Shown here: positions 1 to 5,191 of the stretch, one piece after another
How positions within the stretch are numbered: the stretch's first letter is position 1
How the letters are laid out: each line of letters starts with the position of its first letter
From: JBFKUL01 sp041635755
GTDB taxonomy: Bacteria > Pseudomonadota > Gammaproteobacteria > Burkholderiales > SG8-39
Assembly (NCBI GenBank): GCA_041635755.1
Contig: JBFKUL010000229.1
Coordinates: 1 to 5,191 of the forward strand
DNA: 5,191 bases
Reading direction: 5' to 3'
The notes under the pieces: model-generated
Seen by the model: the letters and a program-made list of their open reading frames with translations, nothing else
Database searches by the model: none
What the model was told of the DNA's origin: nothing
Translations under genes and position numbers: made by a program

Positions 1-1653
1 AGCTGGGTCGGCTACGGCGGCAACTTGCGACCATTCGTCGATGCCGCAGCCAACGCCGGGCACTTCAATCCCAGGGTGGACTTTGACGGCGTGGTGCGCC
101 GCGTGCCGATGATTGCCGAGCTGGACGGTGCCTACTACGAGGCGCTCTCGCTCGCCGTGGTGCGCGCGATCCTCGGCTATCCCAAGGTCGAGGCGGGGAT
201 TCCGTCCGAGCCCTTCATCGGCAAGGAGTATTCCGGACTCGAGTGGCTGCAGGTCGGACCGCTCAGGATTCCCGTCGACGAGGAGGCGAGCGCGCTGATC
301 CCGTACCGCGGCGGCAAGGGGAGCTTTCCCTATATCTCGCTTTCGGACGTTTACTTCGATCGCGTCGCACCGGACATGTTGCGCGGCAAGATCGCCCTAG
401 TGGGCACCTCTGCGCCCGGACTGCTCGACCTGCGCTCGACGCCGGTAGACAGCGTCTATCCGGGAGTCGAGATCCACGCCAACCTGATTGCCGGCATGCT
501 CGATCACGCGCTCAAGGAAAAGCCGACCTTCATGCTCGGTGCCGAGGTAGCGCTGCTATTCATCGGCGGCGTAGCGTTGTCGCTGCTCATTCCGATGCTT
601 TCGCCGCTGTTCGCGACGCTGGCCGGGCTGACCGGCGTGGCGCTGATTTCGTCCCTCAACCTCGTGGTGTGGACCCGGGTCGACATGGCGTTGCCGCTGG
701 CCGCGTCCATTCTGATGATGCTCGCGATCTACGTGGTGAACATGGCCTACGGCTATTTCGTCGAGACACGTTCCAAGCGGCAGTTCACCGAGCTGTTTGG
801 CCAATACGTACCGCCTGAGCTGGTGGACCGCATGGCACGGGACCCGGGGAAGTACAGCATGGAGGGCCGCGAGGAGGTGCTGACCGTGCTGTTTTCGGAC
901 GTGCGCGGCTTTACCGGTATATCCGAAAGCCTCAGCGCGAAGGACCTGAGCGCTTACATCAACGACTATCTGACGGCAATGTCGCTGGTCATCCGCTCCA
1001 ACCACGGAACACTCGACAAGTACATCGGCGACGCGATCATGGCGTTCTGGGGCGCTCCGGTCGAGGATCCCATGCACGCGCGCAACGGCGTGCTGACCGC
1101 GCTGCAGATGCAGCAGCGCGCGGCGACGCTGAGCGAAGCGTTCAAGGCGAAAGGCTGGCCCGAGTTCCATATCGGCATCGGCGTCAATTCGGGGCTGATG
1201 CGCGTGGGCGACATGGGATCGAAGCTGCGCAAGGCGTACACGGTCATGGGCGACCCCGTGAACCTCGGCTCGCGCCTGGAAGGCATCACCAAGTTGTACG
1301 GTGTGGGCATCCTGGTGGGCGAGGAGACCCGCACGAGCGTCACCGACATCGTGTATCGCGAAGTAGATCGGGTACAGGTCAAGGGCAAGGACGAGGCGGT
1401 GGCGATCTACGAGCCGCTCGGTCTCGAGGGCGGCGTAGCGCCGAATACTCTGGATGAGCTCAAGCGGTGGAACCAGTGCCTCGAGCAATACCGCGCGCAG
1501 GATTGGGACCAGGCGGAGGTGACGCTGCTCAACCTGCAGCGCATGAACCCAAAATGTGCGCTTTACGACGTTTATAGCGAAAGGATCGTGAAATACCGCA
1601 AAATCCCTCCGAAACCCGATTGGAACGGTGTGACCAAGTTCGAGACAAAGTAA
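1..1653 (+). CDS. CHASE2-domain membrane adenylate cyclase, class III (5' partial)
   Basis: Predicted to make cAMP from ATP at the inner membrane under control of a periplasmic sensor. The frame is open from base 1, so the true start lies upstream. Residues here are counted as codons from base 1. Codons 1-172 match the C-terminal part of a CHASE2 sensor (AGHFN, DGVVRRVP, KIALVGTSA, PGVEIHAN). Codons about 178-253 form three hydrophobic helices, followed by the linker FGQYVPPELV. The cyclase domain spans about 290-470. Metal-binding aspartates are D300 (FSDVRGFT) and D344 (KYIGDAIMAF), 44 apart as in class III cyclases. Transition-state residues are N421 and R425. Substrate-selecting positions are K340 and T414, the Lys/Thr pair of class IIIb adenylate cyclases, which argues against guanylate specificity. 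The C-terminal tail (ALYDVYSERI, PPKPDW, FETK) is usual for bacterial CHASE2 cyclases. A phosphodiesterase gene follows after 9 bases. The input signal cannot be told from the sequence. Confidence 0.95.
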   Translation, partial: SWVGYGGNLRPFVDAAANAGHFNPRVDFDGVVRRVPMIAELDGAYYEALSLAVVRAILGYPKVEAGIPSEPFIGKEYSGLEWLQVGPLRIPVDEEASALIPYRGGKGSFPYISLSDVYFDRVAPDMLRGKIALVGTSAPGLLDLRSTPVDSVYPGVEIHANLIAGMLDHALKEKPTFMLGAEVALLFIGGVALSLLIPMLSPLFATLAGLTGVALISSLNLVVWTRVDMALPLAASILMMLAIYVVNMAYGYFVETRSKRQFTELFGQYVPPELVDRMARDPGKYSMEGREEVLTVLFSDVRGFTGISESLSAKDLSAYINDYLTAMSLVIRSNHGTLDKYIGDAIMAFWGAPVEDPMHARNGVLTALQMQQRAATLSEAFKAKGWPEFHIGIGVNSGLMRVGDMGSKLRKAYTVMGDPVNLGSRLEGITKLYGVGILVGEETRTSVTDIVYREVDRVQVKGKDEAVAIYEPLGLEGGVAPNTLDELKRWNQCLEQYRAQDWDQAEVTLLNLQRMNPKCALYDVYSERIVKYRKIPPKPDWNGVTKFETK

Positions 1654-1656
1654 AAT
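1630..1656 (+). promoter_or_regulatory. Possible internal promoter giving a leaderless phosphodiesterase mRNA
   Basis: TAAAAT at 1651-1656 matches the sigma70 -10 consensus at 5 of 6 positions and overlaps the cyclase stop codon. The -35 candidate GTGACC (1630-1635) matches at 4 of 6, but the spacer is a short 15 bases. Transcription would begin close to 1663, the A of the next gene's ATG, giving a leaderless or nearly leaderless message. No clear Shine-Dalgarno lies before that ATG, which fits either leaderless translation or coupling to the cyclase. The motif could also be chance at a stop codon. Confidence 0.35.
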
Positions 1657-1662
1657 CGCCGC

Positions 1663-2430
1663 ATGAAGCTAAGGGTGCTAGGTTGCTCGGGAGGCATCGG
1701 TGGCCGGCATCTGCGGACCACCTCGCTGCTGCTCGACAGCGACATCCTGATCGATGCGGGCACCGGGGTCGGCGATCTGTCGCTTGCCGAGCTCTCGCTC
1801 ATCGATCACGTGTTTGTCACCCATTCGCACCTGGATCACGTCACGTCGATACCGTTCATGGTCGATACCGTAGGCGGCATGCGCGCCAAGCCGATCAAGG
1901 TGCACTCGACACGGGCGACGATTGAAATTCTGAAGAACCATCTGTTCAACTGGGCGATCTGGCCGGATTTCACCGAAATCCCGAGCCCGGAGGCACCCTT
2001 CCTCGCCTATGAGGAAGTGGCGCTTGGAGAAACCGTGACGCTGGACGGCCGCCGCATCACGCCGATACCGGCCAGCCACACCGTGCCCGCGGTCGGCTAC
2101 CACCTCGACAGCGGCAAGGGCAGCCTTGTATTCACCGGCGACACGGGACCGAACGACGAGCTGTGGAAAGTGGTGAACTCGATCCGCGACCTGCGCTATC
2201 TGATCATCGAGACTGCGTTCTCCAACAAGGAGCGCCAGCTGGCGGAGATCTCCAAGCACCTATGCCCGGCGACGCTTGCCGAGGAGCTGACCAAGTTCGT
2301 GCGCGGCGCCGAAGTCTACATCACGCACCTCAAGCCGGGTGAAATCGAGCTGACGATGCAGGAAATCGAGGAATGCGCGGGCGCGTTCCGACCGCGCATG
2401 CTGCAGAACAACCAGGTGTTCGAGTTCTGA
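1663..2430 (+). CDS. MBL-fold 3',5'-cyclic-nucleotide phosphodiesterase (class II-like)
   Basis: A 255-residue cytoplasmic metallo-beta-lactamase-fold hydrolase, predicted to open cAMP to AMP and so terminate the signal of the adjacent cyclase. The metal-site motif is THSHLDH at residues 53-59 (H54, H56, D58, H59). Further ligands are H139 (PASHT), D160 (FTGDTGPND) and H222 (YITHLKPGE), so the two-metal set looks complete. The HSHLDH motif and the IIETAFSN segment (E183) resemble class II phosphodiesterases such as yeast PDE1, rather than the CpdA class III calcineurin-like type. There is no signal peptide or membrane segment. ATG at 1663 is chosen because the beta strand MKLRVLGCSGG begins there, as is normal for the fold. 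The gene starts 9 bases after the cyclase and ends 6 bases before the CNB protein. The fold also includes RNase Z-like and other esterases, so the substrate rests partly on context. Confidence 0.88.
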   Translation: MKLRVLGCSGGIGGRHLRTTSLLLDSDILIDAGTGVGDLSLAELSLIDHVFVTHSHLDHVTSIPFMVDTVGGMRAKPIKVHSTRATIEILKNHLFNWAIWPDFTEIPSPEAPFLAYEEVALGETVTLDGRRITPIPASHTVPAVGYHLDSGKGSLVFTGDTGPNDELWKVVNSIRDLRYLIIETAFSNKERQLAEISKHLCPATLAEELTKFVRGAEVYITHLKPGEIELTMQEIEECAGAFRPRMLQNNQVFEF

Positions 2431-2432
2431 GG
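2429..2432 (+). promoter_or_regulatory. Weak Shine-Dalgarno overlapping the phosphodiesterase stop codon
   Basis: GAGG at 2429-2432 lies 4 bases before the ATG at 2437 and shares bases with the TGA stop of the preceding gene. The short, weak site suggests the CNB-rhodanese gene is translated mainly by coupling to the phosphodiesterase gene. Confidence 0.4.
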
Positions 2433-2436
2433 CGTC

Positions 2437-3519
2437 ATGTCGGCCAGACGGTCTTCCGCCGCGCGCGCGACGCCCGAGCAATTGGCAGCCCTTGCGCCGC
2501 TCGTCACGCTCTCCCATGAACGCCTGACCGAGCTCGCGGAGGTGTCCGAGCTCGAGCGCGCCGAGCGCGGCAGCGATCCGCTCAAGAACCGTCCCGCCTC
2601 GAAGCAATCGGTGTTTCTTCTGAGCGGCGAAATCCTGCTGATGTACGAAAAGGGCGGCAGCATGGTTGTGGTGGGCGGCGGCGACGACGCGAAGAATGCG
2701 ATCAATCGCCGCGGCAAGCCCCTCGTGCGCACAAAAGCGATCACGGATGTCGAGCTTGTTTCGATCGACGACGAGGTGCTCGACATCATGGTGACCTGGG
2801 ACGAGGTCGCCGCAGGCGGCGACGGCGAGGGCGCTGCGGTGGCGCGAGCGGCGCGCTCGGACTCGCGGCGCATTTCGAGCGTGCTGTCGATCAGCAATTT
2901 GCGCAGCGGCGTATTCGCCCAATTGCCTGCGGCGCACATCGACGAGCTGCTGCGGCGCTTCGAATGGGTGCCGATGCGCGTAGGCGACGAACTCATCCGG
3001 GAGGGCGACGACGGCGATTATTACTACGTCGTCGAATCCGGCCGCTGCCAGGTGCAGCGCATGGTCGGCGGCGTGAAGATGATGCTCGCCGAGCTCAAGA
3101 GCGGCGACGCGTTCGGGGAAGAGGCTCTGGTCTCGGAGGCCAAGCGCAATGCCACGGTCGTTGCTCTGACCGACGGTGGCGTCGTGCGGCTCGGAAAGCG
3201 CGATTTCGACGAGTTGCTGCGCGAGCCGCTGCTGCAGCGCATGGGCTTTGCCGAGGCGAGCGAAAAGGTGCGGCGCGGCGCCGTCTGGCTGGACGTACGC
3301 TATCCGTCCGAGTACCAGTACGACAAGCTGGCCGGTGCGATCAACGTGCCGCTCTCGGAAGTGCGCAACATGTTCGCCGTGCTCGACAGGTCGAGGGACT
3401 ACATCGTCTATTGTCAAAGCGGCCGCCGCAGCGCCGCCGCCGCGTTCCTGTTTGCGCAGCGCGGCTTCAATGTCGCGCTGCTCGAGGGCGGGCTGTGGGG
3501 CGCCGAGCGGCGACGCTGA
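2437..3519 (+). CDS. Tandem cyclic-nucleotide-binding domain protein fused to rhodanese
   Basis: A 360-residue soluble protein, predicted cAMP effector. Residues about 20-120 look like a degenerate CNB fold: strand pattern and ITDVELVSID are kept, with an arginine at R98, but the FGE loop is missing. Residues about 158-265 are a well-formed CNB domain. Its phosphate-binding cassette has F226-G227-E228 and R237 in KRNATV, where the glutamate and arginine normally hold the ribose and cyclic phosphate. An Ala/Gly/Arg-rich linker (about 122-157) joins the two. Residues about 275-358 are a single rhodanese domain with D286 (WLDVRYPSEY) and the six-residue loop C326-QSGRR followed by S332, so a persulfide-forming cysteine is present. 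There is no helix-turn-helix, so it is not a CRP-type regulator. Its place directly after a cyclase and a phosphodiesterase supports cAMP as ligand. What the rhodanese acts on is unknown; sulfur transfer or mere protein binding are both possible. Confidence 0.92.
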   Translation: MSARRSSAARATPEQLAALAPLVTLSHERLTELAEVSELERAERGSDPLKNRPASKQSVFLLSGEILLMYEKGGSMVVVGGGDDAKNAINRRGKPLVRTKAITDVELVSIDDEVLDIMVTWDEVAAGGDGEGAAVARAARSDSRRISSVLSISNLRSGVFAQLPAAHIDELLRRFEWVPMRVGDELIREGDDGDYYYVVESGRCQVQRMVGGVKMMLAELKSGDAFGEEALVSEAKRNATVVALTDGGVVRLGKRDFDELLREPLLQRMGFAEASEKVRRGAVWLDVRYPSEYQYDKLAGAINVPLSEVRNMFAVLDRSRDYIVYCQSGRRSAAAAFLFAQRGFNVALLEGGLWGAERRR

Positions 3520-3528
3520 GCGCCCGGA

Positions 3529-3544
3529 TGTGACAAAACCCTCA
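3529..3544 (+). promoter_or_regulatory. Possible CRP-type half site (TGTGA)
   Basis: TGTGA at 3529-3533 is a perfect left half of a CRP/Vfr site. At the canonical 6-base spacing the right half is CCTCA, matching TCACA at 3 of 5. At 8 bases TCATA (3542-3546) matches 4 of 5, but that spacing is not canonical. Its centre is about 64 bases upstream of the start predicted from the promoter at 3566-3594. A 5-base match is weak evidence; the site is listed because the neighbouring genes handle cAMP. Confidence 0.15.
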
Positions 3545-3561
3545 TAAAAATCATGGGGGTT
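3537..3561 (+). other. Inverted repeat / stem-loop downstream of the CNB-rhodanese gene
   Basis: AACCCTCAT (3537-3545) pairs with ATGGGGGTT (3553-3561): a 9-base-pair stem with one G-U pair and a 7-base A-rich loop. It starts 18 bases after the stop codon. It could end or stabilise the upstream transcript, or act as an operator just upstream of the -35 box at 3566. No T-run follows on the + strand, so a standard intrinsic terminator is not supported. Confidence 0.4.
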
Positions 3562-3565
3562 ACGG

Positions 3566-3594
3566 TTGAATGTTTAGGCGTCAGGGACTACGAT
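3566..3594 (+). promoter_or_regulatory. Sigma70-like promoter for the GAF-ATPase gene
   Basis: TTGAAT (3566-3571, 4 of 6 to TTGACA) and TACGAT (3589-3594, 4 of 6 to TATAAT) are separated by the optimal 17 bases. Transcription would start near 3600-3602, giving a leader of about 80 bases. This is the best-spaced pair seen in the 162-base gap and implies that the ATPase gene can be transcribed apart from the three cAMP genes. It is predicted from sequence only. Confidence 0.5.
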
Positions 3595-3604
3595 AGGCGG
3601 GCTT

Positions 3605-3632
3605 GCGCGGGGGGGCTGTAGCCGCCCGGCGC
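3605..3632 (+). other. GC-rich hairpin at the predicted 5' end of the ATPase mRNA
   Basis: Arms 3605-3616 and 3621-3632 pair at 10 of 12 positions (two G-G mismatches) around the loop TGTA; the left arm holds a run of seven G. If transcription starts near 3601, the hairpin sits at the extreme 5' end of the message, where it could protect the RNA. It is well clear of the Shine-Dalgarno at 3672, so direct blocking of translation is less likely. In GC-rich DNA such pairing can arise by chance. Confidence 0.35.
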
Positions 3633-3671
3633 GCACGGCTTGGCTTACCGACCCCAGGCACGTGCGGTATC

Positions 3672-3677
3672 GGAGGT
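3672..3677 (+). promoter_or_regulatory. Strong Shine-Dalgarno of the GAF-ATPase gene
   Basis: GGAGGT at 3672-3677 lies 4 bases before the ATG at 3682. It is the strongest ribosome-binding site in the window and fixes the start of the ATPase gene. It contrasts with the weak or absent sites of the second and third genes, in keeping with independent expression. Confidence 0.8.
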
Positions 3678-3681
3678 GTGA

Positions 3682-5191
3682 ATGAGCGCTGTACTCAGCC
3701 AGCAAGCTGGGAGCCAGGCCGACGTCAATGCGCGCCTGGCATTCCAGAAGCAGTTGCAGGCGGTCACCAACAAGATCCACGCCACCAACAACGTGGACGA
3801 GATCATGTTGGAGGTCAGCGCCGAGATCTGCACGCTGTTCAACGCCGATCGCCTGACGATCTACTCGATGGCCGAGGACCGGCAGTCGATCATCTCCAAG
3901 ATCAAGACCGGACTGAATTCGTTCAAGGACCTCAAGCTGCCGATCGCCGAGCACTCAATCGCGGGGTACGTCGCGCTGGCGAAAAAGACCATCAACATCC
4001 GCGACGTCTACGATGACGGCGAGCTGCGCTCGATCAATCCAAACCTGCGCTTCCTGCAGGAAGTCGACAAGCGCACGGGTTACCGTACCAAGCAGATGCT
4101 GGTGGCGCCGATCATCGAGGCGCCGAGCGAGCTTATCGGCGTCATCCAGATCATCAACAACAGAACCGGCGCGCCCTTCGGGGGTCTCGCGGAGGAAGGC
4201 GTTCATGAGCTTGCCCAGACCCTGGCGATCGCTTTCAAGCAGCGCCAGAAGCCGCAGGCGGTCAAGACCAAGTACGATTTCCTGATCGCCGATGCGGTGC
4301 TCTCGTCGGGGGAGTTCGACCTCGCCTCGCGCCAAGCGCGCAAGAAAGCGGTCGATGTCGAATCGGTTCTCGCCGACGAGTTTCAGGTCAAGCTCTCGGC
4401 GATCGGCGGCGCGCTGTCGAAGTTCTTCGGCGTGCCCTATGAGGCGTTCAAGAGCGAACGCATCAAGCCGGCGGACCTGCTCAAGAACCTCAAGCGCGAG
4501 TACGTCGAGGCGAACCAGTGGCTGCCGATCGACGATACCAAGGAAGGCCTGATCGTGCTGTGCCTCGACCCGGAGCGCATCCGCAGCTCGCGCATCGCGG
4601 CGAACGTCTTTCCCAAGGCGCGCATCGTCTACAAGGTCACCACGCAGAAGGAGTTCAAGGACACCATCAATCAGTTCTACGGCGCCGAATCGATGGACTC
4701 CGGCAACGTGGACGACCTGCTCTCGGGGCTCGAGGCCGATGCGGCGGAGGGCGAATCCGCAGCCCCCGACGAGGTCTCCGCCGCCGCCGACAACGAGCTC
4801 GTAAAGCTCGTCAACAAGGTCATCATCGACGCCTACAATCAGGGCGCCTCGGACATCCATATCGAGCCCTACCCGGGCAAAGCAAAGACCGAGATCCGGC
4901 TGCGCAAAGACGGCACGCTCGTGAACTACATCGAGGTACCCGCGGGCTACCGCTACGCGATCGCCGCGCGCATCAAGATCATGTGCGACCTGGACATCTC
5001 CGAGAAGCGCAAGCCCCAGGACGGCAAGATCAAGTTCAAGAAATTCGGTCCGCTCGACATCGAGCTGCGTGTGGCGACCATCCCGACGCAGGGCGGCGTC
5101 GAGGACATCGTGATGCGGATTCTCGCCGCAGGCGAGCCGATTCCGATCGACAAGCTCGGTCTGACGTCCAAGAACCTCTCGAACCTCAAGC
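3682..5191 (+). CDS. GAF-domain GspE/PilB-family secretion or pilus ATPase (3' partial)
   Basis: The first 503 codons of a type II secretion/type IV pilus assembly ATPase; the frame is open to the window end. Residues about 21-187 form a GAF domain ending in GVIQIINNRTGAPF and an amphipathic helix. Residues about 195-333 resemble a divergent GspE N-terminal (MshEN-like) domain, with FFGVPYEAF and IVLCLDPERI, but without the RLG motif used by MshEN domains to bind c-di-GMP. An acidic Ala-rich linker covers about 335-370. The conserved ATPase N2 region then starts: G388-ASDIHIEP, the segment DISEKRKPQDGKI, and RVATIPTQGG leading to IVMRILAAG. Walker A, Walker B and the zinc-binding motif would lie beyond base 5191. 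Family membership is firm; whether it serves secretion, a pilus or another filament is not decidable here. A GspF/PilC-like membrane protein gene downstream would be expected. No signal peptide or membrane segment is seen, as expected for a cytoplasmic ATPase docking at the inner membrane. Confidence 0.93.
   Translation, partial: MSAVLSQQAGSQADVNARLAFQKQLQAVTNKIHATNNVDEIMLEVSAEICTLFNADRLTIYSMAEDRQSIISKIKTGLNSFKDLKLPIAEHSIAGYVALAKKTINIRDVYDDGELRSINPNLRFLQEVDKRTGYRTKQMLVAPIIEAPSELIGVIQIINNRTGAPFGGLAEEGVHELAQTLAIAFKQRQKPQAVKTKYDFLIADAVLSSGEFDLASRQARKKAVDVESVLADEFQVKLSAIGGALSKFFGVPYEAFKSERIKPADLLKNLKREYVEANQWLPIDDTKEGLIVLCLDPERIRSSRIAANVFPKARIVYKVTTQKEFKDTINQFYGAESMDSGNVDDLLSGLEADAAEGESAAPDEVSAAADNELVKLVNKVIIDAYNQGASDIHIEPYPGKAKTEIRLRKDGTLVNYIEVPAGYRYAIAARIKIMCDLDISEKRKPQDGKIKFKKFGPLDIELRVATIPTQGGVEDIVMRILAAGEPIPIDKLGLTSKNLSNLK

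Noticed and set aside
25..27. TTG as start codon of the cyclase
   Set aside because: The frame is open back to base 1 and the upstream codons fit the CHASE2 domain, whose N-terminal helix and first half are missing. The gene simply begins outside the window.
556..1488. Open frame of 310 codons on the - strand opposite the cyclase
   Set aside because: The composition (many His, Arg, Gln) and lack of motifs mark it as a shadow of the well-supported cyclase.
2260..3417. Long open frame of 385 codons on the - strand, opposite the CNB-rhodanese gene
   Set aside because: It is a GC-rich antisense shadow. The protein is His/Arg/Leu-rich with no recognisable domain, while the + strand frame has clear CNB and rhodanese motifs.
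3537..3570. Intrinsic terminator after the CNB-rhodanese gene
   Set aside because: The stem is followed by ACGGTTGAAT rather than a T-run, so it was kept only as an inverted repeat.
3640..3681. Sigma54 promoter before the ATPase gene
   Set aside because: AGGCACG near 3656 resembles a -24 box, but no TTGC-like -12 element follows at the required spacing.
3662..3685. Seven-codon GTG-initiated leader peptide overlapping the ATPase start
   Set aside because: It has no Shine-Dalgarno of its own, a non-ATG start and no amino-acid bias suggesting attenuation. It is probably chance.
3955..4860. Open frame of 301 codons on the - strand opposite the ATPase
   Set aside because: It has no motif and is rich in Asp, Arg and Leu from reverse reading of the ATPase codons. 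The + strand frame carries GAF and GspE signatures.

Overview
The window is GC-rich, densely coding and entirely on the + strand. It holds four protein genes and one 162-base intergenic gap. Base composition, protein style and the TAAAAT-spacer-ATG start of the second gene suggest a betaproteobacterium or close relative. That assignment is inferred from style, because no rRNA or marker gene is present.

Layout. (1) Positions 1-1653 are the 3' part of a membrane-bound class III adenylate cyclase: CHASE2 sensor domain, three membrane helices, cyclase domain. Its N-terminus lies outside the window. (2) Positions 1663-2430 are a metallo-beta-lactamase-fold protein resembling class II 3',5'-cyclic-nucleotide phosphodiesterases, with all expected metal ligands. 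(3) Positions 2437-3519 are a soluble protein with two cyclic-nucleotide-binding (CNB) folds, the first degenerate and the second intact, fused to a C-terminal rhodanese domain with an active-site cysteine. (4) Positions 3520-3681 are noncoding and carry a hairpin, a sigma70-like promoter, a GC-rich leader hairpin and a strong Shine-Dalgarno. (5) Positions 3682-5191 are the 5' part of a GspE/PilB-type secretion or pilus assembly ATPase with an N-terminal GAF domain. It runs off the window before the Walker A motif.

The first three genes are spaced by 9 and 6 bases and read as an operon that makes, destroys and senses cAMP: a self-contained second-messenger circuit whose visible effector is not a CRP-type DNA-binding protein. 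The fourth gene has its own likely promoter. It may connect the circuit to a type II secretion or type IV pilus-like machine, and its GAF domain is a possible cyclic-nucleotide input. The individual families are well known. The combination, the CNB-CNB-rhodanese fusion and the GAF-ATPase are the parts most worth following up. No tRNA, rRNA, CRISPR array, insertion sequence or attachment site was seen.
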